From: Hymenobacter jeongseonensis
GTDB lineage: Bacteria; Bacteroidota; Bacteroidia; Cytophagales; Hymenobacteraceae
NCBI RefSeq assembly: GCF_015694725.1
Contig: NZ_JADQDQ010000003.1
Span: forward strand, 434,001 to 498,000
Length of the DNA stretch: 64,000 nt
Reading direction: 5' to 3'
Part shown: positions 27,141 to 34,882 of the stretch, one piece after another
Position numbering within the stretch: the stretch's first letter is position 1
Layout of the letters: each line of letters starts with the position of its first letter
The notes under the pieces: generated by a model
Told to the model about the DNA's origin: nothing
Databases searched by the model: none
The model's input: the letters and a program-made list of their open reading frames with translations, nothing else
Position numbers and translations under genes: made by a program

Positions 27141-28445
27141 TTAGAGGCGCCGAATATCCGCGCCCAACGCATTCAACCGCTGGTCGATAAACTGGTAGCC
27201 GCGGTCAATCTGCTCCACATTGAGAATGGTGCTGGTGCCATCGGCGGAAAGAGCGGCAATGAGCAGGGCTACACCCGCTCGAATATCGGGGGAAGTCATG
27301 GTAATGCCGTGCAACTGCTTCGTTTGGTCGAGGCCAATGACGGTAGCGCGGTGCGGGTCGCAGAGGATAATTTGGGCGCCCATGTCGATGAGCTTATCCA
27401 CGAAGAACAGGCGGCTCTCAAACATTTTCTGGTGAATGAGCACCGTGCCCTTGGCCTGGCAGGCTACTACCAGCACAATGCTGAGCAAGTCGGGCGTGAA
27501 TCCCGGCCAGGTGTGGTCGCTCACCGTCAGAATGGAACCGTCCAAGTACGTGGCGATTTCATAATGTGGCTGGGCAGGAATGTGGATGTCATCGCCTCGG
27601 AATTCAATCTGAATGCCCAGCTTGCGGAAAGTATCCGGAATGAGGCCCAGCTCCGGAATCTGGCAGTCTTTGATGGTGATTTCGGAACCCGTCATGGCTG
27701 CGAGGCCGATGAACGAACCAATTTCAATCATGTCTGGTAGCATGCGGTGCTCGGTGCCGCCGAGGCTTTGTACGCCTTCGATGGTGAGCAGATTCGAACC
27801 GATGCCTTGGATGTTGGCGCCCATGCGCACAAGCATGCGGCAGAGTTGCTGCAAGTAGGGCTCGCAGGCAGCGTTGTAGATGGTGGTGGTGCCTTCGGCC
27901 AGCACAGCGGCCATCAGGATATTGGCGGTGCCGGTTACCGACGCTTCGTCGAGCAGCATGTGGGTGCCTTTTAGCTTGCCCTCCACTTTGATGCGGTAGA
28001 AATCCAGGCCTTCCAAGGTGAGTTTGCCGCCAAGCTTTTCTAAGCCTAAAAAGTGGGTATCCATCGGCCGACGACCAATTTTATCACCGCCCGGCTTGGG
28101 CAGCTGGCAACGGCCGTAGCGCCCGAGCATGGGCCCCAAAATCATGACCGAACCCCGCAAAGAGCCCGCTTGCGCCACAAATTCCGGCGTATCCATGTAG
28201 TCGAGGTTGACGTTCTCGGCCTGAAAAATGTACGTGTCGGTAGCCAGCTTGCCCACTTTCACGCCCAAGTCGCGCAGCAGCTCAATGAGCTTATTGACGT
28301 CGCGGATATCCGGGATGTTGCTGATAGTAACCGGCTCGGACGTCAGCAATACTGCGCAGAGTATTTGGAGGGCTTCGTTTTTGGCGCCCTGGGGCGTGAT
28401 GTCACCGCGTAAGGCTTTGCCGCCGCGTACTTCAAATGCTGCCAT
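27141..28445 (-). CDS. murA: UDP-N-acetylglucosamine 1-carboxyvinyltransferase with Cys-to-Asp active site
   Basis: First committed step of peptidoglycan synthesis: transfer of enolpyruvate from PEP to UDP-GlcNAc. The 434-residue protein has GAKNEAL (catalytic Lys-Asn) near residue 21, GTANILMAAVLAEGTT in the middle and EQIDRGYQFIDQRLNALGA at the C-terminus. The active-site loop reads LPKPGGDKIGRRPMD, so residue 121 is Asp (GAT at 28083-28085, minus strand) where E. coli has Cys115 in PGGCTIGARPVD. Asp at this position is known from mycobacterial and chlamydial MurA and confers resistance to fosfomycin while keeping activity. It is probably co-transcribed with the upstream DUF4290 gene, across a palindromic repeat. 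Confidence 0.95.
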   Translation of the reverse strand: MAAFEVRGGKALRGDITPQGAKNEALQILCAVLLTSEPVTISNIPDIRDVNKLIELLRDLGVKVGKLATDTYIFQAENVNLDYMDTPEFVAQAGSLRGSVMILGPMLGRYGRCQLPKPGGDKIGRRPMDTHFLGLEKLGGKLTLEGLDFYRIKVEGKLKGTHMLLDEASVTGTANILMAAVLAEGTTTIYNAACEPYLQQLCRMLVRMGANIQGIGSNLLTIEGVQSLGGTEHRMLPDMIEIGSFIGLAAMTGSEITIKDCQIPELGLIPDTFRKLGIQIEFRGDDIHIPAQPHYEIATYLDGSILTVSDHTWPGFTPDLLSIVLVVACQAKGTVLIHQKMFESRLFFVDKLIDMGAQIILCDPHRATVIGLDQTKQLHGITMTSPDIRAGVALLIAALSADGTSTILNVEQIDRGYQFIDQRLNALGADIRRL

Positions 28446-28465
28446 TTGTCTTGGTTTAAAAGTCT

Positions 28466-28553
28466 GTCATCCTGAGCGCAGCGAAGGACCTCATCACCCG
28501 TGAACGAAGAGCCGTTCAACGGTGATGAGGTCCTTCGCTGCGCTCAGGATGAC
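28466..28553. repeat. Intergenic palindromic repeat, type A copy 2
   Basis: A perfect 33-base inverted repeat (28466-28498 and 28521-28553) begins GTCATCCTGAGCG and continues AGCGAAGGACCT. A second small stem (GAAC/GTTC) sits in the loop. It lies between DUF4290 and murA, both on the minus strand, so it would fold within their shared mRNA. Confidence 0.93.
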
Positions 28554-28564
28554 AATGAGGAATG

Positions 28565-29296
28565 TTATTGAGGCGGCTGTTGGGGCTCTTGGCGGCCTTT
28601 TTTTCGTTTTTTGCCGCCCTTGTTACCGAAGCTATTATTGCGCCCTTCGCGGTTGTCGCGGCCATCGCGCCGGTCGCGGCCTTCGCGTTGCTGGGGCTGC
28701 GGTACGATGAAAGCAGGCGTGCGGCCCGTGCCAGCTGGCATCTCAAATAGGTTTTCGCTATCCACTACGGCCGGGTCGAGCTTCAGCTGACCGCCCGACA
28801 GCTCACCCAAATGGCGCAGGATAGTTACATCCTTCGCGTTTTCCTTGTTGTGCTGGCGGTACAAGAACTTCATGGTTCTGCCAATTTGCACGGTCGCCTG
28901 CTCGCGCTCGGCCGCATCTTCAATCGTGATGGCCTTCGCAATGAGGGCTTCGACAGCAGCGCCGTACGCGCGCAATTTGGGGCCCTGACGCGGGTAGGGG
29001 ACGCGGGTTGGCTTCTCGGTGCGCACCGTGAGGCTGCGCAATGCCACGGGTGCTTCCAGGGCTACGTCTTCGCCGGCCATGGCGTGGAGGTGGTTCCAGA
29101 GGCGGGTCTGCACCTCGGGCAACTCGCGCAATGCGGGTTGCAGGCGCAGCATGAGCTGCACAATTTGACTGGCCCGCTTGGTGCGCTCGGCCACGTCTTC
29201 AATCTGGGCCAAGCCCTGGATGAGCTGGTAAGTGCTGTGCCCGTATTCGCGCACCAGCAGTTGCAGGTGGAAGGGCAGGGTGGTGAGGTCAGTCAT
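28565..29296 (-). CDS. DUF4290 domain-containing protein
   Basis: 243 residues. The N-terminal 185 residues are helical and match the Bacteroidota-restricted DUF4290 family: LLVREYGHSTYQLIQ, RASQIVQLMLRLQPALRE, WNHLHAMAGED, then KFLYRQHNKENAKD and ILRHLGELSGGQL. The C-terminal 50 residues are a disordered basic tail with repeated RDGRDNREGRN-like units and a KKRKKGR cluster, which suggests nucleic-acid or ribosome binding (inference). It is followed by murA on the same strand, a pairing I recall as common in this phylum. Molecular function is unknown. Confidence 0.85.
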   Translation of the reverse strand: MTDLTTLPFHLQLLVREYGHSTYQLIQGLAQIEDVAERTKRASQIVQLMLRLQPALRELPEVQTRLWNHLHAMAGEDVALEAPVALRSLTVRTEKPTRVPYPRQGPKLRAYGAAVEALIAKAITIEDAAEREQATVQIGRTMKFLYRQHNKENAKDVTILRHLGELSGGQLKLDPAVVDSENLFEMPAGTGRTPAFIVPQPQQREGRDRRDGRDNREGRNNSFGNKGGKKRKKGRQEPQQPPQ

Positions 29297-29334
29297 AGTT
29301 TATAAAAAGAGGCCGCTCGGGGCGGGACTCAGGC

Positions 29335-29342
29335 CAAAGATA
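29335..29342 (-). promoter_or_regulatory. -7 element upstream of the DUF4290-murA unit
   Basis: On the minus strand the sequence is TATCTTTG, an exact TAnnTTTG, 38 bases before the DUF4290 start codon. I found no TTG at the right distance for a -33 element. Confidence 0.5.
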
Positions 29343-29397
29343 GGGCCTAGTGTTGAGGCAGCGGGTTTTGGGTTGAACGCCTTAAAGGTGTAGCGCC

Positions 29398-29486
29398 TTT
29401 TGTCCTCCTAAGCGCCGCGAAGGACCTTCTCACCAGTGAACAGTTCTAACTTGAGAAGGTCCTTCGCTACGCTCAGGAGGACAAAA
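29398..29486. repeat. Intergenic palindromic repeat, type A copy 3
   Basis: Arms 29398-29432 and 29452-29486 (35 bases) pair with about three mismatches. The core has drifted to GTCCTCCTAAGCG, and the outer ends form a TTTTGTC/GACAAAA extension. It starts three bases beyond the helicase stop codon and could terminate that transcript. Confidence 0.88.
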
Positions 29487-29489
29487 TGC

Positions 29490-31736
29490 TTAATGCAACC
29501 GCAGCTTGGCAAAACTCAGCAGCAGCACTTTTTCGCCCACTTCCTCAAACTGAATAGTAGCTTTGGTGGTGCCTTGCTGGGTTTCGAGCTGGCTCACCAC
29601 GCCGAAGCCGAACTTGGCGTGCTCCACGCGTTGCCCGCTTTGCAGATTGGATGTGTCAGAAGGCGTAAAATCAGCGGGCGGTACATATTTAGTGGCTTGC
29701 ACCTTGCGCGGGGCCGTCGGAATCAGGTTCGAGCGGCGCTCAAACACGTGCTGAAACGGCGACTCGCCCGAACCCGGCCCGGCCGCAAATTTGAAGTTGA
29801 CGTACTGCGGGTCAATTTCGTCGAGAAAGCGGCTTTTCTCGCAGCTGCGCAGGTTGCCCCACTGGTAGCGCGAGGTGGCGTAGCTGAGCGTTAGCTTTTT
29901 CTCGGCCCGGGTGATGGCCACGTAAAACAGCCGGCGCTCCTCCTCCAAATCGGCCCGCGAAGTAATCATCATCTGGCTCGGGAAGAGGTTTTCCTCCATG
30001 CCCACAATGTACACGTTGCGAAATTCCAAGCCCTTGGCTGAGTGGATGGTCATCAGCGTTACGGCTTCGCCTTCCTGCGCCGCGTCTTTCAGGTCCGAAT
30101 CCGTCACGAGGGCAATGTCCTGCAGGAATGCGCCGAGACTTTTGTCTTCGCGCTCCGGGTCGTCCACGTATTCCTTGATGCCGTTGAGCAGCTCCTGCAT
30201 GTTTTCATAGCGGGAGAGGCCCTCAATGCTTTTGTCGGCATACAATTCCTCCAGCATGCCGGAGTTCTTGGCAATGAACTTGGCAGCTTCAAAGGCATCT
30301 TCCTTGGCCGCCACTACCATGTAGCTCTTTATTTTCTCGGCAAATCCCACCACCGGATTCGACACCCGTGCGGCCAGGAATTGGTCAGCGTTGGCCACCA
30401 CTTCCCACAGGGTGTGGTTGTGCTCGTCGGCCGTGGTAATGAGTTTGCTGATGGTGGTGTCGCCGATGCCGCGCTTCGGGTAATTGATTACCCGCCGAAT
30501 GGCTTGCTCGTCATTCTGGTTGACGGTGAGGCGCAGATAAGCCACCAAATCCTTGATTTCCTTGCGCTGATAAAACGACAGGCCACCAACGATTTTATAT
30601 TTTATATTTAATTTCCGCAGCGACTCCTCCATCGCGCGGCTTTGCGCGTTGGTGCGGTAGAGAATGGCAAAATTGTCGTAGGACAAATGGCCGTTCATCT
30701 TGTCCTCGAAGATGGAGGCGGCCACCAATTTGCCCTCCTCGTTGTCGGAAGCGGCTTTCAGGACTTCAATCAGCGTGCCGTCCTCGTTCTCCGAAAAAAC
30801 GTCCTTGCGCAATTGCGCCTGGTTGTTTTTAATGACCGAATTAGCGGCCCACACGATATTCTTGGTGGAGCGATAATTCTGCTCCAGCTTAAATACCTGC
30901 AATTCCGGGTAGTCTTTCTCAAAATTGAGAATGTTGGTAATATCCGCGCCCCGGAAGGCGTAGATGCTTTGCGCATCGTCGCCCACCACGCAGATATTCC
31001 GCTCTTTAGCCGCCAGTTTGCGGGTAATTAAATACTGCGAATAGTTGGTGTCCTGGTACTCGTCCACCATCACGAACCGGAACATATTCTGGTACTTATT
31101 CAGAATATCGACGTGGTCTTTAAACAGCACGTTGGTGTTGAAAAGCAGGTCGTCGAAGTCCATGGCACCGGCCTTGAAGCAGCGCTGCTGGTACTGCTGG
31201 TAGAGCACGCCGATTTTTGGCCGGAGCGCCGCCTCGTCGTCGGCCTTGATGGCAGCGTCGTTCAGGTACTGATTAACTGAAATCAGCTTGTTTTTAGCCG
31301 CCGAAATGCGGCCGAGTACCAAACTGGGCTTGTAGAGCTTATCGTCCAGCTCCAGCTCTTTCACAATCTGGCCAATCAGGGTTTTCGAATCCTGGGTGTC
31401 GTAGATGGTGAAGCTGCGCGGGTAGCCAATTTTATCGGCCTCTGAGCGCAGAATTTTGGCGAACACCGAGTGAAAGGTGCCCATCCAGAGGTTGCGGGCG
31501 GCGGGGCCGACCACCTTCTCCACACGGGCACGCATCTCCTTGGCAGCCTTGTTGGTGAAGGTGAGGGCGAGGATGTTGAACGGGTCAACGCCCTTTTCCA
31601 ACAGGTTGGCGATGCGGTAGGTGAGCACCCGGGTTTTGCCCGAGCCGGCACCGGCGATAATCATGCACGGGCCTTCGGTTTGCATCACCGCGGCGGCCTG
31701 CGAGCCATTCAGGAGGGATAAATAATCTAGTGCCAT
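29490..31736 (-). CDS. UvrD/PcrA-type superfamily 1 DNA helicase
   Basis: ATP-dependent 3'-5' helicase of 748 residues, expected to act in nucleotide excision repair or at stalled replication and transcription complexes. Motifs appear in order: GAGSGKTRVLTYR (Walker A), DEYQDTNYSQ (Walker B), VVGDDAQSIYAFRGAD, LEQNYRST, TIHSAKGLEFRNVYIVGMEENLFP and LFYVAITRAEKKL. The C-terminus (GQRVEHAKFGFGVVSQLE...) is the Tudor-like domain that in PcrA binds RNA polymerase. I took the ATG at 31736 (MALDYLSLLNGSQ), which places the Q-motif region correctly. PcrA versus UvrD naming cannot be settled without a tree. Confidence 0.93.
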   Translation of the reverse strand: MALDYLSLLNGSQAAAVMQTEGPCMIIAGAGSGKTRVLTYRIANLLEKGVDPFNILALTFTNKAAKEMRARVEKVVGPAARNLWMGTFHSVFAKILRSEADKIGYPRSFTIYDTQDSKTLIGQIVKELELDDKLYKPSLVLGRISAAKNKLISVNQYLNDAAIKADDEAALRPKIGVLYQQYQQRCFKAGAMDFDDLLFNTNVLFKDHVDILNKYQNMFRFVMVDEYQDTNYSQYLITRKLAAKERNICVVGDDAQSIYAFRGADITNILNFEKDYPELQVFKLEQNYRSTKNIVWAANSVIKNNQAQLRKDVFSENEDGTLIEVLKAASDNEEGKLVAASIFEDKMNGHLSYDNFAILYRTNAQSRAMEESLRKLNIKYKIVGGLSFYQRKEIKDLVAYLRLTVNQNDEQAIRRVINYPKRGIGDTTISKLITTADEHNHTLWEVVANADQFLAARVSNPVVGFAEKIKSYMVVAAKEDAFEAAKFIAKNSGMLEELYADKSIEGLSRYENMQELLNGIKEYVDDPEREDKSLGAFLQDIALVTDSDLKDAAQEGEAVTLMTIHSAKGLEFRNVYIVGMEENLFPSQMMITSRADLEEERRLFYVAITRAEKKLTLSYATSRYQWGNLRSCEKSRFLDEIDPQYVNFKFAAGPGSGESPFQHVFERRSNLIPTAPRKVQATKYVPPADFTPSDTSNLQSGQRVEHAKFGFGVVSQLETQQGTTKATIQFEEVGEKVLLLSFAKLRLH

Positions 31737-31767
31737 CTGCGAATTAAGCCGCCTTTTGGGCGGTTGA

Positions 31768-31799
31768 CAAAGATACGGCCCACGGGGTAGGGGGCCCAA
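31768..31799 (-). promoter_or_regulatory. Promoter of the UvrD-type helicase gene
   Basis: On the minus strand, TTG (31797-31799) and an exact TATCTTTG (31768-31775) are 21 bases apart. The start codon lies 31 bases downstream of the -7 element. Confidence 0.65.
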
Positions 31800-31825
31800 T
31801 GAATTTCTGGCCCCGTTGCCGGGGT

Positions 31826-31833
31826 TATCTTTG
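31826..31833 (+). promoter_or_regulatory. -7 element directly before the DUF3109 gene
   Basis: TATCTTTG exactly matches TAnnTTTG and ends five bases before the ATG at 31839, so the mRNA should be leaderless or nearly so. No clear TTG is seen at -33. It is back to back with the helicase promoter. Confidence 0.55.
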
Positions 31834-31838
31834 TACTA

Positions 31839-32417
31839 ATGATTATTATTCAAGAAACGGTCATCTCCGACGACATCGCCGACAACTTTTTCGTCTGCAA
31901 CCTCGAAGCCTGCAAAGGCGCCTGCTGCGTGGAGGGCGACCTCGGCGCGCCGCTCGAAGAACCCGAATTGAAAATTCTGGAGCAGGAATACGCCAACATC
32001 AAACCCTTCCTCACCGATGCGGGCCGTGCGGCCATCGAGGCCCAGGGCCTTTACATCAAGGACTGGGAGGGCGACTTCAGTACAACAACGATTGACGACA
32101 AGGAGTGCGCCTATGCGCTCTACGACGAGCGCGGCATCCTCAAATGCGGCATCGAGCAGGCCTATCTGGCCGGCGCCACCACGTTCAAAAAACCCATCAG
32201 CTGCCACCTGTACCCAATCCGCATCACCAAATACGACGGGTTCGATGCCCTGAACTATGACCGGTGGGGAATCTGCAATCCAGCCTGCTCTTTTGGCAGC
32301 ACGCTGGGGGTGAAGGTGTACCAGTTTCTGAAAGACCCGCTCATCCGCAAATACGGTGAAGGTTGGTACGGCGAGTTGGTGCGGGAAATTGAGAACCCGA
32401 CTCCGGGGAAAAAATAG
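31839..32417 (+). CDS. DUF3109 family cysteine-rich protein
   Basis: 192 residues. Conserved Cys clusters suggest a bound metal: [15 protein letters not shown] near residue 20, CAYAL and CGIEQAY in the middle, then SCHLYPIRI and ICNPACSFG. The overall layout resembles the YkgJ-type zinc/iron-chelating families. No enzymatic role is known to me. It is transcribed divergently from the helicase gene, and a type B palindrome follows its stop codon. Confidence 0.82.
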   Translation: MIIIQETVISDDIADNFFVCNLEACKGACCVEGDLGAPLEEPELKILEQEYANIKPFLTDAGRAAIEAQGLYIKDWEGDFSTTTIDDKECAYALYDERGILKCGIEQAYLAGATTFKKPISCHLYPIRITKYDGFDALNYDRWGICNPACSFGSTLGVKVYQFLKDPLIRKYGEGWYGELVREIENPTPGKK

Positions 32418-32433
32418 AAAAGCACAGAAAAAG

Positions 32434-32539
32434 AACGTCATGCTGAGCGTAGCCGAAGCATCTCGCGTGCAGTCACTAATCCTAATGATTGAGTTTACTG
32501 CACCACGCGAGATGCTTCGGCTACGCTCAGCATGACGTT
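32434..32539. repeat. Intergenic palindromic repeat, type B copy 1
   Basis: 36-base arms (32434-32469 and 32504-32539) pair perfectly and begin AACGTCATGCTGAGCG, continuing CCGAAGCATCTC. The right arm is followed by a T-run (TTTTTGTGTTTTT). It separates the convergent DUF3109 and cyclophilin genes and probably terminates both. Confidence 0.92.
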
Positions 32540-32564
32540 TTTGTGTTTTTAGGACGGCAAGTTA

Positions 32565-33023
32565 TTACGCCTCTTTCACTACAATCTTCTCGATTTCGTC
32601 GTTGGCCTGAATCTGGTCGATAACCTCAACGCCTTCGACCACTTTGCCGAACACGGTGTGCACGCGGTCGAGGTGGGCGGTGTTCTGGCGGTCGTGCACC
32701 ACAAAGAACTGCGAGCCCCCGGTGTTTTTGCCGGCGTGGGCCATGCTGAGGGCGCCGCGCTCGTGGTATTGGTTGTTGCCGCTGGTTTCGCAGTCGATTT
32801 TGTAGCCGGGGCCACCGGTGCCGGGCACGCCTTTGGCGCCGGCGCGGGTGTTGGGGCAGCCGCCCTGAATCACGAAATTCGGAATCACGCGGTGGAATTT
32901 CAGGCCGTCGTAATAGCCTTTTTCGGCCAAATCGATGAAGTTCTTAACGGTTTTAGGTGCGTCCTGCTCGTAGAACTCAACCTTCATTACACCCTTTTTG
33001 GTGTGGATTTCTGCAGTTTTCAT
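32565..33023 (-). CDS. Cyclophilin-type peptidyl-prolyl cis-trans isomerase
   Basis: 152-residue single-domain cyclophilin. Active-site features are [13 protein letters not shown] (catalytic Arg and Phe), [16 protein letters not shown] and [15 protein letters not shown]. The usual Trp of human cyclophilin A aligns with the His of [10 protein letters not shown], typical of bacterial members and associated with weak cyclosporin binding. There is no signal peptide from the ATG at 33023 ([11 protein letters not shown]), so it should be cytoplasmic. The in-frame upstream extension lacks family support. Confidence 0.92.
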   Translation of the reverse strand: MKTAEIHTKKGVMKVEFYEQDAPKTVKNFIDLAEKGYYDGLKFHRVIPNFVIQGGCPNTRAGAKGVPGTGGPGYKIDCETSGNNQYHERGALSMAHAGKNTGGSQFFVVHDRQNTAHLDRVHTVFGKVVEGVEVIDQIQANDEIEKIVVKEA

Positions 33024-33212
33024 ATATCGCGGATTTAGCGAGTGAAACGGTTCAACCGTAAACACGGTGGTGCTTACCTAACGACGAAGGTAAGAATTCG
33101 GTTGGGGTGCCGAAACATCCAAAGGGGTTTCCTACTTCGTAAGCTCGACGGCCTCATTGGCTTAAGTACACCTAACCATTTTTTCACAATACCCATTCAC
33201 CACACCCTTTTC

Positions 33213-33842
33213 ATGAAAAAGCAATTTGCTCCCCTGTTGGCTGCCCTGGCCACCTCGCTCATGCTAGCTAGCTGCAGCTCCGAGACCACCACCACCGAAA
33301 CGGCCACCACGACTGCAAACCCTGCTGATTCGGTTGCTGCCATGGCTGGTGACTCGGCCCGCATGGCCAAGCCCGAAGGCGTAATGGTTGACGGTGTGGC
33401 CATGACGGCTGACAAAAACATTGTTGAAAATGCGCTCGGTGCCAAAAGCGTAAGCACCTTGGTGTCGGCTGTGAAAGCAGCTGGCCTCGTTGAAACCCTG
33501 AGCGGCCCCGGTCCCTTCACCGTCTTCGCACCCACCAACGCCGCCTTCGACAAACTTCCCCAAGGCGCTGTTGCTGGCCTGATGGACCCCGCTAGCAAGG
33601 CCAAGCTGGCCGGCGTGCTCACCTACCACGTAATCCCCGGCCGTTTAGTGGCCGCCGACTTGAAAGACGGCCAAGAGCTGACCACCGTAAATGGTGAGAA
33701 GCTCCGCATTACCGTAAAAGACGGTGCGGTGATGGTAGGTAATGGCAAAGATGCTCCGGCTACCGTCCAAATCGCCGACGTGATTTCGAGCAATGGCGTG
33801 ACCCACGTAATCGACGGTGTGATTCTGCCCGCTGCCAAGTAA
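33213..33842 (+). CDS. Fasciclin (FAS1) domain lipoprotein
   Basis: 209 residues. The signal sequence MKKQFAPLLAALATSLMLASC ends in a lipobox with Cys21. A Thr/Ala-rich linker (residues 22-60) leads to one FAS1 domain with TLVSAVKAAGLVETLSGPGPFTVFAPTNAAFDKLP and the closing VTHVIDGVILP. FAS1 domains mediate adhesion at cell surfaces, and the protein is expected on the outer or inner membrane. It stands alone, convergent with rsgA. In-frame sequence upstream of the ATG at 33213 is non-coding in character. Confidence 0.92.
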   Translation: MKKQFAPLLAALATSLMLASCSSETTTTETATTTANPADSVAAMAGDSARMAKPEGVMVDGVAMTADKNIVENALGAKSVSTLVSAVKAAGLVETLSGPGPFTVFAPTNAAFDKLPQGAVAGLMDPASKAKLAGVLTYHVIPGRLVAADLKDGQELTTVNGEKLRITVKDGAVMVGNGKDAPATVQIADVISSNGVTHVIDGVILPAAK

Positions 33843-33860
33843 GACAGCATCTAATGCGTA

Positions 33861-33895
33861 AAAAAGCCCCGCTGGTTTTACCAGCGGGGCTTTTT
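33861..33895. terminator. Bidirectional terminator between the fasciclin gene and rsgA
   Basis: AAAAAGCCCCGCTGG (33861-33875) pairs perfectly with CCAGCGGGGCTTTTT (33881-33895) around a TTTTA loop. The A-run and T-run ends allow use on either strand between convergent genes. Confidence 0.9.
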
Positions 33896-33913
33896 CGTTG
33901 ACCCTAAAAGTGG

Positions 33914-34882
33914 TTAGTGTCGGTTGTCCTCGCCGGCCAGCATGCTGAGGTAGCTATCGTAGCGGGGCAGGGCAATGCGGCCTTGGTCTACGGCCTCGCG
34001 CACCGCACAGCCGGGCTCGTGCGTGTGCTGGCAGTTGTGGTAGCGGCACTGATTGAGCAAGGCGCGCATTTCGGGGAAATAGCCCGCCAGTTCGGCCGGC
34101 GGCATGTCCACAAGGCCAAGTTCTTTGATGCCCGGCGTATCAATAATATGGGTGCCAGGGCGCACCTCCAGCATTTCGGCGAAAGTAGTGGTGTGCACCC
34201 CTTTATCAGAAAATTCGCTGATTTCGGCTGTCTTCAGGTCCAAATCAGGAACCAGGGCATTGATGAGCGTGCTTTTGCCCACACCGGAGTGGCCTGCCAA
34301 CAGGCTCACTTTGCCTTCGAGCAGCTGGTCAATTTCGGCCACGCCCTCGCCGGTGGTGGCGGCGCACGTGCGGCTGGGGTAGCCCAGGCTGGCGTACATG
34401 CCCGCTATTTCGGCTTGGTACTCGAAGCCGTCGGCGTCGTAGAGGTCAGTTTTGTTGAAGAGCAGGGTGACAGGAATGTGGTAGGCCTCGGCTGTAACCA
34501 AAAACCGGTCGATAAACCCAAACGAGGTGGCCGGTGACACGAGCGTGACGACCAGTAGCGCCTGGTCCAGATTGGCGGCTACGATGTGTACGTGGCCGGT
34601 TTTGTGCACCGAGCGCCGCACGATGTAGTTGCGGCGTGGCACTATGTGGGAAATAACCGCGGCGCCCTCCGCCTGCACCTCGACGGTGAATTCCACATGG
34701 TCGCCCACGGCGAGCGGATTGCTGGCTTTCAGGCCTTTAATCTTGAATTTGCCCCGCAGGCGGCAACGGTAGAGCTGGCCAGTTTCGGTGCCACGCACCA
34801 CGTACCACGAGCCCGTGGACTTGACGACGGTGCCGTGGAGCAGGGCGTTTGGGGTAGCTAAAGCGGAGGGTTCGGAATTCAT
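33914..34882 (-). CDS. rsgA: Ribosome small subunit-dependent GTPase A
   Basis: Circularly permuted GTPase that helps late maturation of the 30S subunit; 322 residues. An N-terminal OB fold (residues 20-90) precedes the G domain in permuted order: G4 LLFNKTDLYD, then G1 LLAGHSGVGKSTLINALV, then G3 IIDTPGIKELGL. The C-terminal zinc site is CRYHNCQHTHEPGC. Its ATG overlaps the waaA stop codon by two bases in an ATGA arrangement (34879-34882, minus strand), so translation is probably coupled to waaA. Confidence 0.95.
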   Translation of the reverse strand: MNSEPSALATPNALLHGTVVKSTGSWYVVRGTETGQLYRCRLRGKFKIKGLKASNPLAVGDHVEFTVEVQAEGAAVISHIVPRRNYIVRRSVHKTGHVHIVAANLDQALLVVTLVSPATSFGFIDRFLVTAEAYHIPVTLLFNKTDLYDADGFEYQAEIAGMYASLGYPSRTCAATTGEGVAEIDQLLEGKVSLLAGHSGVGKSTLINALVPDLDLKTAEISEFSDKGVHTTTFAEMLEVRPGTHIIDTPGIKELGLVDMPPAELAGYFPEMRALLNQCRYHNCQHTHEPGCAVREAVDQGRIALPRYDSYLSMLAGEDNRH

